From assembly GCA_024642185.1 (NCBI GenBank), contig JAHEBR010000038.1:1-12821 (forward strand): DNA of 12,821 nucleotides. Direction: 5' to 3'. Positions 6,650-12,821 of this stretch are shown one piece after another. Origin of the DNA: Marivivens sp. GTDB taxonomy: Bacteria > Pseudomonadota > Alphaproteobacteria > Rhodobacterales > Rhodobacteraceae. The notes below the pieces were generated by a model. It ran no database searches and was not told the DNA's origin. It was given only the letters and a program-made list of their open reading frames with translations. A program made the translations under genes and the position numbers. Each line of letters starts with the position of its first letter. Within the stretch, counting starts at the first letter, position 1.

Positions 6650-7467
6650 GACGGATCCCAATCTCCGCCCTTATCGGCCTGTTTTTCACAGCGCTGTTCT
6701 TCCTTAGCGCCATTTTTGCCGATTTCATCGCCCCCTATGGCATGGCCGAGGTGGTTTCCAATTCGATCTGGGATCCGATGTCGCGCGAGCACCCGCTCGG
6801 CACGGATGCGCTTGGCCGGGATATGCTCAGCCGGATGATCTATGGCGGTCAGACGACGATCTATATCGCAACGATGGCCACCGTCCTGAGCTTCACTCTT
6901 GGCTCGATCCTTGGGTTCAGCGCCGCCACGCTTGGCGGATGGATCGATCAGGCCCTCTCGCGGCTTGTTGATTTGATGATGTCGGTTCCCTCACTGATCC
7001 TTGCGCTGGTCGTTCTGTCGGTCATGCCAGTGTCGACGACGATACTGATCCTTGTGATGGGCCTGCTGGACTCGACCCGCGTCTTCCGCCTCAGCCGCGC
7101 AGTCGCCGTTGACATCACAGTGATGGACTATGTCGAAGCCGCCCGCCTGCGCGGCGAAGGCACCGGCTGGATCGTCTTCCGCGAGATTCTGCCCAACGCG
7201 CTCTCGCCGCTCGTGGCCGAACTGGGCCTGCGCTTCATCTTTGCGGTGCTTTTCATCTCGACGCTTTCGTTCCTCGGCCTCGGCGTTCAGCCTCCGCTTG
7301 CGGACTGGGGCGGCATTGTGAAGGAAAACAAGGAAGGCCTCGTCTACGGCATATCCGCAGCTCTCGTTCCCGCTGTCGCCATTGCCGCGCTCGCGATCTC
7401 GGTCAACCTTGTTGCCGACTGGGTTCTCAACCGCACTACCAGCCTGAAAGGAGGCCGCGGTGCCTGA
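6646..7467 (+). CDS. ABC transporter permease, DppC/OppC type
   Basis: This 273-residue inner-membrane protein is the second channel subunit. The hallmark HPLGTDALGRDMLSR (49-63) of DppC-type permeases follows the first membrane segment (about 8-28). Further hydrophobic segments are near 72-95, 115-140, 190-213 and 245-265. The EAA coupling loop is at about 162-188 (YVEAARLRG...ILPNALSPL). The protein starts with very little cytoplasmic N-terminus compared with E. coli DppC, and lacks the OppC_N extension beyond the first helix, which is common in this family. The ATG overlaps the upstream stop as ATGA; GAGG (6634-6637) is a reasonable ribosome site, and translational coupling is likely. Its 3' end overlaps the ATPase gene by 8 bp. 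Confidence 0.92.
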   Translation: MRRIPISALIGLFFTALFFLSAIFADFIAPYGMAEVVSNSIWDPMSREHPLGTDALGRDMLSRMIYGGQTTIYIATMATVLSFTLGSILGFSAATLGGWIDQALSRLVDLMMSVPSLILALVVLSVMPVSTTILILVMGLLDSTRVFRLSRAVAVDITVMDYVEAARLRGEGTGWIVFREILPNALSPLVAELGLRFIFAVLFISTLSFLGLGVQPPLADWGGIVKENKEGLVYGISAALVPAVAIAALAISVNLVADWVLNRTTSLKGGRGA

Positions 7468-9094
7468 GACCCTGCTCGACATCAAGAACCTCAAGATTGA
7501 AGCCACCGTCTATCCGCCGGGCGAAGACCCGCATGACATCACCATCGTTGAAGGGGTCTCGGTTGGCCTCGAGGGCGGCAAGGTGCTGGGCCTGATCGGT
7601 GAATCCGGCGCCGGAAAATCGACCATTGGCCTCTCGGCCATGGCCTTTGGCCGCGGTGGCGTTCGGATCACAGGCGGAGAGGTCACGCTCAATGGCCGCG
7701 ATATCCTCAAACTTGGCCCCAAGGGCCTTCGGGGCTTGCGCGGGCGCGAGGTGACCTATGTCGCCCAATCGGCGGCCGCCTCGTTCAACCCCGCCAAGCG
7801 CCTGATGGAGCAGGTCATCGAGGCCACGCTCAAACACGGCCTCTGCAGCCGCTCCGAGGCCGAGGCGCGCGCCGTCAAACTCTTCCGCAAGCTCGGCCTG
7901 CCCAACCCCGAAACCATCGGCAGCCGCTATCCCCATCAGGTGTCGGGCGGCCAGCTCCAGCGCGTGATGACAGCGATGGCGCTTTGCCCCGAGCCGAGCC
8001 TCGTAATCTTTGACGAACCCACCACCGCGCTTGACGTAACCACCCAGATCGACGTCTTGGCCGCGATCAAAGAGGCCATCCGCGATACCGGCGTCGCTGC
8101 GCTTTATATCACCCACGACCTCGCCGTCGTGGCGCAGGTCTCGGATCACATCCTCGTTCTGCGCAATGGCAACAAGGTCGAATACGGCCCCGTCAAACAG
8201 ATCATCGAAGACCCGCAGGAAGACTATACCCGCGCGCTGGTCTCCGTCCGCTCGATCGACCACGAAGAGAAGAAGCCCGCCGAGCCGGTCCTGCGCGTCG
8301 ACAACGTGACCGCCCGCTACAAAGGCACGAATTTCGATGTTCTCTCGAATGTGAGCGTCGACGTCGCCCCCGGCCAAACGCTTGCTATCGTTGGCGAAAG
8401 CGGCTCGGGCAAATCGACCCTCGCCCGCGCGATCACCGGCCTCCTGCCCCCTTCGGCGGGCCGGATCACATTTGCCGGCCGCACCCTCTCGCCCGACCTC
8501 AAGGCCCGCAGCAAGGATGATCTGCGCGAATTGCAGATGATCTACCAGATGGCCGACGTGGCGATGAACCCGCGCCAGACCGTCGGCACAATCATCGGCC
8601 GCCCGCTCGAATTCTACTTCGGCCTCAGAGGCGAGGAAAAGCGCAAGCGCGTGCAGGATCTGCTCGACCAGATCGAAATGGGCAGCGGTTATCTCGATCG
8701 CTACCCGGCCGAGCTTTCGGGTGGCCAAAAACAGCGCGTCTGCATCGCGCGGGCGCTTGCGGCCAAGCCCCGGCTCATCATCTGCGACGAGGTTACATCC
8801 GCACTCGACCCGCTGGTGGCCGACGGCATCCTCAAGCTCCTTCTCGAGCTGCAGGCTCAGGAAGGCGTGGCCTATCTCTTCATCACCCACGATCTGGCGA
8901 CGGTCAAAGCCATCGCAGATAGTATTGCGGTCATGTATCGCGGCAAGGTTGTCCGCTATGGCCCCAAGACACAGGTGCTGACCCCGCCCTTCGACGATTA
9001 TACTGATCTTCTCCTGTCGTCGGTCCCGGAAATGCGTCTGGGCTGGCTTGAACACGTCATCGAAACCCGCAAGATGGAGAGCGCCGGCAACTAG
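7460..9094 (+). CDS. ABC transporter ATPase with two fused nucleotide-binding domains (DppD-DppF type)
   Basis: This 544-residue cytoplasmic protein carries both ATPases that drive the importer. Domain 1: Walker A GESGAGKS (47-54), Q-loop VAQSAAASFNP (101-111), signature VSGGQLQR (161-168), Walker B LVIFDE (181-186), switch His219. Domain 2: Walker A GESGSGKS (312-319), Q-loop IYQMADVAMNP (361-371), signature LSGGQKQR (419-426), Walker B LIICDE (439-444), switch His477. All ATPase motifs are intact in both halves, so both sites should be active. Each half ends with the oligopeptide-type tail (DPQEDYTRAL; PPFDDYTDLLL). The start is GTG 7460, supported by AAAGGAGG (7447-7454) five bases upstream, one of the strongest ribosome sites here; it overlaps the permease stop by 8 bp. 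Fusion of DppD and DppF into one chain is common in alphaproteobacteria. Confidence 0.94.
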   Translation: MPETLLDIKNLKIEATVYPPGEDPHDITIVEGVSVGLEGGKVLGLIGESGAGKSTIGLSAMAFGRGGVRITGGEVTLNGRDILKLGPKGLRGLRGREVTYVAQSAAASFNPAKRLMEQVIEATLKHGLCSRSEAEARAVKLFRKLGLPNPETIGSRYPHQVSGGQLQRVMTAMALCPEPSLVIFDEPTTALDVTTQIDVLAAIKEAIRDTGVAALYITHDLAVVAQVSDHILVLRNGNKVEYGPVKQIIEDPQEDYTRALVSVRSIDHEEKKPAEPVLRVDNVTARYKGTNFDVLSNVSVDVAPGQTLAIVGESGSGKSTLARAITGLLPPSAGRITFAGRTLSPDLKARSKDDLRELQMIYQMADVAMNPRQTVGTIIGRPLEFYFGLRGEEKRKRVQDLLDQIEMGSGYLDRYPAELSGGQKQRVCIARALAAKPRLIICDEVTSALDPLVADGILKLLLELQAQEGVAYLFITHDLATVKAIADSIAVMYRGKVVRYGPKTQVLTPPFDDYTDLLLSSVPEMRLGWLEHVIETRKMESAGN

Positions 9095-9126
9095 CCCGCC
9101 CCTCCCGAACTCACAGGCCAATCCCC

Positions 9127-9957
9127 ATGAACAAGCTCCTGCTCATCATCCTCGATGGCGTCCCCTACGCGAACTGGCGCCGCCTCTTCGGCAACCTCGA
9201 AGGCTGGGTCCAGTCGGGCGAAGCCCAAGTCTGGAAGATGCGCTCGGTCCTGCCCTCGACCTCGGCCTGCTGCTACGCCTCAATCCACACAGGCCTGACG
9301 CCGCAGGTCCACAAGATCTGGGACAATGCCGATATCCGCCGCCTTGAGTTTCCCGATATCTTCTCGGCCGCCACCGCCGCAGGCCGCAAGACGGGCGCCG
9401 TCACCCACTCCTACTGGTCCGAATTCTTCAACCGCGCCCCCTTCGATGTGGTCCGCGATATCGAATACGATGAGCCCGAAGGGCCCATCACCCACGGCCG
9501 CTTCCACACCATGGCCGGCTACAACCACACCAACCAGATGACCCCGTCCGACTACGACCTCTTCGGCACGCTCACCCGCCTCTGCGAGGTCAAGGGCATC
9601 GACTACGGCATCCTCCACACCTGCACGCTCGACAGCATGGGGCACCGCTACTACCACGACTGCGAAGCGATGGACTACGCCTGCGGCCAGCTCGACGCGA
9701 TCCTCGCGCCCTTCGTCGACCGCTGGCGCAAGAACGGCTACGAAGTCATCGTCACCGCCGACCACGGACAAGACGCCCGCGGCCACCACGGCGGCACCGG
9801 CCCCGACCAGCAGGACTTCGCGCTCTACTACTTCGGCCCCGCCAAAGGCCCCAAGCCCGACACGCTCCTCGACCAGCTGCAACTCGCACCCACGATCCTC
9901 AGCCGCCTCGGCGTGCCGGTCCCCGAGACGATGAAGGGCAAGTCTTTCCTCACCTGA
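9127..9957 (+). CDS. Alkaline-phosphatase-superfamily hydrolase (type I phosphodiesterase/nucleotide pyrophosphatase-like)
   Basis: This 276-residue protein has the metal-site order of the superfamily: Asp10 in LIILDGVPY, the nucleophile region PSTSACCYASIHTG (43-56), DSMGHRYYHD (Asp169, His173), TADHGQ (Asp212, His213) and GHHGG (His220/His221). Aligned without gaps to the nucleotide pyrophosphatase block ending in TG, Ser46 falls on the nucleophilic Thr. Known members cleave phosphodiesters, phosphomonoesters, pyrophosphates, phosphonoacetate or sulfates, so the reaction cannot be fixed. It lacks a signal peptide and should be cytoplasmic, unlike most secreted alkaline phosphatases, and is shorter than the usual members of roughly 400 or more residues. 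It begins 32 bp after the ATPase gene with only a weak ribosome site and is the last gene of the operon, so it probably works on the imported compound. Codons are almost all C- or G-ending, more extremely than in the binding protein gene. Confidence 0.82.
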   Translation: MNKLLLIILDGVPYANWRRLFGNLEGWVQSGEAQVWKMRSVLPSTSACCYASIHTGLTPQVHKIWDNADIRRLEFPDIFSAATAAGRKTGAVTHSYWSEFFNRAPFDVVRDIEYDEPEGPITHGRFHTMAGYNHTNQMTPSDYDLFGTLTRLCEVKGIDYGILHTCTLDSMGHRYYHDCEAMDYACGQLDAILAPFVDRWRKNGYEVIVTADHGQDARGHHGGTGPDQQDFALYYFGPAKGPKPDTLLDQLQLAPTILSRLGVPVPETMKGKSFLT

Positions 9958-10020
9958 GGCTTCTTTTGGCCGAAAATACTCCGGGGTGAATGCCCGAAGG
10001 GCAGAGGGGCAGCGCCCCTC
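9958..10020. other. Convergent intergenic junction with two hairpins
   Basis: This 66-bp space lies between two genes that face each other. TGCCC (9991-9995) pairs with GGGCA (9999-10003) around GAA, and GAGGGGC (10004-10010) pairs with GCCCCTC (10014-10020) around AGC, so the stems are stacked end to end. Neither is followed by a T-run on either strand, so they are not classical terminators but could block exonucleases or act with Rho in both directions. The 5' part, TTTTGGCCGAAAATACTCC (9964-9982), resembles a sequence I associate with gene 3' ends in Rhodobacterales; this is recollection, not a search. Confidence 0.5.
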
Positions 10021-10023
10021 CCC

Positions 10024-12821
10024 TTAATGCGCCTCGGCCCAGTTCGAGCCGCGGCCCGCATCGACGGAAAGTGCTACATCCATCTTCACCGCAGGCGCGG
10101 CAGCGCCCTCCATGATCTCGCGGGCGATGGCGGTCAGATCGTCCGCCGCCGCCTCGTCGACCTCGAACAAAAGTTCGTCATGCACCTGCAAGAGCATCTT
10201 CGCCGGCAAATGCGCAATCGCCCCATCCATCCGGATCATCGCCCGCCGGATCACATCCGCCGCCGTCCCCTGAATCGGCGCATTGATCGCGGCGCGGCGG
10301 GCGAAGCCGGCGCTCGGCCCTTTCGCGCCAATCTCCGGCGTGTGGATCTTGCGCCCGAAGAGCGTCTGCACAAAGCCATGCTCTTTGGCGAAGGCCACGG
10401 TGTTGTCCATATAGGCACGGATGCCGGGGAAGCGCTCGAAGTAGCGGTCGATAAAGCCCTGCGCCTGACCGCGCGGGATGCGCAGGTTACGGGCGAGGCC
10501 GAAGCCTGAAATGCCATAGATCACACCGAAATTGATCGCCTTGGCCTGCCGCCGGATATCCGGCGTCATCTGATCAAGCGGCACATCGAACATCTCCGAC
10601 GCCGTCATCGCGTGAATGTCATGCCCCTCGCGGAACGCCGTCTTCAGCGCGTCGATCCCCGCCACATGGGCAAGGATACGCAGCTCGATCTGGCTATAGT
10701 CGAGGCTGACCAGAACCTTGCCCTTCTCCGCGACAAAGGCTTCGCGGATACGGCGGCCTTCTTCGGTCCTCACCGGAATATTCTGCAGGTTGGGATCAGT
10801 CGAGGCGAGCCGCCCCGTATTGGCGCCCGCGATGGAATAGGAGGTATGAACCCGCCCCGTCTCGGGGTTGATATGATCCTGAAGCGCGTCCGTATAGGTC
10901 GACTTCAGCTTCGCCATCTGCCGCCAATCGAGCACCTTGCCGGGCAACTCATGCTCGGTGGCCAAGTCCTCGAGCACATCCGCGCCCGTCCCATAGGCTC
11001 CGGTCTTGCCCTTTACCCCGCCGGGCAGGCCCATCTCGTCGAACAGGATCTCGCCCAGCTGCTTGGGGCTGCCCACGTTGAACGGGCGGCCCGCGAGCTT
11101 CTGGATCTCGTCCTCAAGCCCCGCCATCGACTGGGCAAAGGCGTTGGACATCCGGCTCAGCGTATCGCGGTCAACCCTGATCCCCGCCATCTCCATCCGC
11201 GCCAGAACCGGCACGAGCGGGCGCTCGAGCGTCTCGTAGACGGTCGCCACGCGCTTGCGGTGCAGCTGCGGCTTGAACGTCTCCCAGAGCCGCAGGGTCA
11301 CATCCGCGTCCTCGGCGGCATAGCGGACAGCATCGGCCACGGGCACGCGATCAAAGGTGATGGCGGATTTACCCGAGCCCAGAAGGGCTTTGATCTCGAT
11401 CGGGATATGGCCGAGATACTGCTCGCTCAGAAGGTCCATCCCGTGATTATGCAGCCCCGCATTCATCGCGTAAGACATGAGCATCGTGTCGTCGATCGGC
11501 GCCACGGTGATGCCGTTGCGGGCGAAAATCTTGGCGTCATACTTGATGTTCTGGCCAATCTTGAGGATCGCCTCATCCTCAAGCACGGGCTTGAGCATAT
11601 CGAGGCAGGCGTTCAGCCCCATCTGCCCCTCGGCGAGCGCATCCCCGCCAAAAAGATCGTCAGATGCCGAGGCCTTATGGGTCAGCGGGATATAACAGGC
11701 CTGCCCCGGCTCGACACAGAGCGAGATGCCGACAAGCTCGGCCCGCATCTCGTCGAGGCTCGTGGTTTCGGTATCGACGGCGACATAGCCCCGCTCGCGA
11801 ATCCGGTCGATCCAGACCTGAAGGGCGGCGGCATCGGACACGCATTCATAGCTGTCCGGCTCAAACGGAAGCGCCTTGGGCGCCTCTGGATCGGAAATCG
11901 GATCGGCCCCTTGCGGGGTCGTGTCCATTACCGCCGGCGGCTCGACGCCGAGCTTGTCGGCCACGCGTTTGAGGATGGTGCGGAATTCCATCTCGGCGAG
12001 GAAGCCAAAGAGGGCATCGGGCTCGGGATCGCGCACCTCGAGATCGTCGAGGGTGAAATCCAAGGGCGTCTCGCAATCGAGCGCGACCAGCCGCTTTGAA
12101 AGCTCGATCTGCTCGCGGTTGACAATCAGCGTCTCGCGGCGCTTGGGTTGGGGGATTTCCCCGGCGCGGTCCAGAAGGCTCTCCAGGTCGCCAAACTCGT
12201 TGATCAGAAGCGCCGCCGTCTTGATGCCGATCCCCGGCGCGCCGGGCACGTTATCGACACTGTCGCCCGCCAGCGCCTGCACGTCGATCACCCGCTCGGG
12301 GCCGACGCCGAATTTCTCGATCACGCCCTCGCGGTCGATCCGCTTGTTCTTCATCGGGTCAAACATCTCGACCCCGTCGCCCACAAGCTGCATCAGATCT
12401 TTGTCGGAACTGATGATCGTCACCCGCCCGCCCGCATCGCGCGCCTGATGGGCGAGCGTGGCGATGATGTCGTCGGCCTCATAGCCTTCGATCTCCTTGC
12501 AGGCGATGTTGAACGCCTCGGTCGCGCGGCGGGTCAGCGGGAACTGGGGGATCAGGTCTTCGGGCGCGGGGGGGCGGTTGGCCTTGTATTTGTCATAGAG
12601 GTCATTGCGGAAGGAACGGCCCGAATAGTCGAAGATCACCGCCACATGGGTCGCCGCGTCATTGCCCGAGTTGTTCTCGATATAGCGCTGGAGCATATTC
12701 ACAAAGCCCGACACCGCGCCGACCGGCAGGCCATCGGATTTGCGCGTCAGCGGCGGCAGCGCATGATAGGCGCGGAAGATGAAGGCCGATCCGTCGATCA
12801 GGTGCAGATGGCAACCCTTGG
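10024..12821 (-). CDS. polA: DNA polymerase I (5' end beyond the window)
   Basis: Read on the minus strand, 931 residues are visible up to the stop at 10024-10026. The frame stays open to the window edge, where LHLIDGSAFIFRAYHALPP matches the usual PolA N-terminus, so only a few codons are missing; the GTG at 12714 is internal. PolA fills Okazaki-fragment gaps and repair patches. Visible-fragment positions: 5' nuclease domain about 1-290 (SSDKDLMQL, then GDSVDNVPGAPGIGIKTA); proofreading domain with Asp349 and Glu351 in DTETTSL, Asp428 in GQNIKYDAK and Asp504 in YAAED, so 3'-5' exonuclease should be active; polymerase domain with motif A DYSQIELR (Asp707), O-helix RRQAKAINFGVIYG (Arg756, Lys760, Phe764, Tyr768) and motif C VHDE (880-882). 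Phe764 is the residue linked to discrimination against dideoxynucleotides. It is convergent with the importer operon and unrelated to it. Confidence 0.97.
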   Translation of the reverse strand, partial: KGCHLHLIDGSAFIFRAYHALPPLTRKSDGLPVGAVSGFVNMLQRYIENNSGNDAATHVAVIFDYSGRSFRNDLYDKYKANRPPAPEDLIPQFPLTRRATEAFNIACKEIEGYEADDIIATLAHQARDAGGRVTIISSDKDLMQLVGDGVEMFDPMKNKRIDREGVIEKFGVGPERVIDVQALAGDSVDNVPGAPGIGIKTAALLINEFGDLESLLDRAGEIPQPKRRETLIVNREQIELSKRLVALDCETPLDFTLDDLEVRDPEPDALFGFLAEMEFRTILKRVADKLGVEPPAVMDTTPQGADPISDPEAPKALPFEPDSYECVSDAAALQVWIDRIRERGYVAVDTETTSLDEMRAELVGISLCVEPGQACYIPLTHKASASDDLFGGDALAEGQMGLNACLDMLKPVLEDEAILKIGQNIKYDAKIFARNGITVAPIDDTMLMSYAMNAGLHNHGMDLLSEQYLGHIPIEIKALLGSGKSAITFDRVPVADAVRYAAEDADVTLRLWETFKPQLHRKRVATVYETLERPLVPVLARMEMAGIRVDRDTLSRMSNAFAQSMAGLEDEIQKLAGRPFNVGSPKQLGEILFDEMGLPGGVKGKTGAYGTGADVLEDLATEHELPGKVLDWRQMAKLKSTYTDALQDHINPETGRVHTSYSIAGANTGRLASTDPNLQNIPVRTEEGRRIREAFVAEKGKVLVSLDYSQIELRILAHVAGIDALKTAFREGHDIHAMTASEMFDVPLDQMTPDIRRQAKAINFGVIYGISGFGLARNLRIPRGQAQGFIDRYFERFPGIRAYMDNTVAFAKEHGFVQTLFGRKIHTPEIGAKGPSAGFARRAAINAPIQGTAADVIRRAMIRMDGAIAHLPAKMLLQVHDELLFEVDEAAADDLTAIAREIMEGAAAPAVKMDVALSVDAGRGSNWAEAH

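Noticed and set aside
7436..9121. 561-codon open frame on the minus strand opposite the fused ATPase
   Set aside because: It is a codon-bias shadow. The plus strand encodes two complete sets of ABC ATPase motifs, and the mirror frame shows low-complexity Gly/Ala/Asp-rich sequence.
10612..12099. 495-codon open frame on the plus strand opposite polA
   Set aside because: It is antisense to conserved PolA motifs and has an unnatural His/Arg-rich composition typical of mirrored GC-rich genes.

Overview
This GC-rich window reads as chromosomal DNA of an alphaproteobacterium, most likely a Rhodobacterales (Roseobacter-type) member. That placement is inferred from protein style (GlcF, class A Hsp20, PolA), strong G/C-ending codon bias and the form of the intergenic DNA; no rRNA or tRNA is present to confirm it. 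The window begins inside one gene (glcF, 3' end) and ends inside another (polA, 5' end on the minus strand). I see no tRNA, rRNA, CRISPR array, insertion sequence or phage gene.

Layout: (1) 1-411, C-terminal part of the glycolate oxidase iron-sulfur subunit GlcF. (2) 465-1271, an exported trypsin-fold serine protease, preceded by a hairpin that covers its Shine-Dalgarno sequence. (3) 1275-1925, a compact heat-shock unit: a near-consensus RpoH (sigma-32) promoter, an approximately 80-nt leader ending in a ROSE-type RNA thermometer hairpin, a class A small heat-shock protein gene, and a strong Rho-independent terminator. (4) 2008-4005, a CocE/NonD (S15-type) alpha/beta hydrolase without a signal peptide. 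(5) 4093-9957, a tightly packed operon for a peptide-type ABC importer (Tat-exported solute-binding protein, two permeases, one protein with two fused ATPase domains), ending with a cytoplasmic alkaline-phosphatase-superfamily hydrolase. A palindrome with 10-bp arms lies between the CocE gene and the operon. (6) 9958-10023, a short convergent junction with two hairpins. (7) 10024-12821, DNA polymerase I on the minus strand, with all three catalytic modules visible.

How the genes may work together: the heat-shock unit appears controlled at two levels, transcription by RpoH and translation by melting of the thermometer. The CocE hydrolase, importer and phosphohydrolase look like an uptake-and-processing pathway: the importer brings in a compound and two cytoplasmic hydrolases cut an ester or amide bond and a phosphoester or related bond. 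The substrate cannot be read from the sequence; this six-gene set is the best candidate here for an undescribed catabolic system. The long minus-strand reading frames opposite the plus-strand genes, and the long plus-strand frame opposite polA, are codon-bias shadows and are not annotated.
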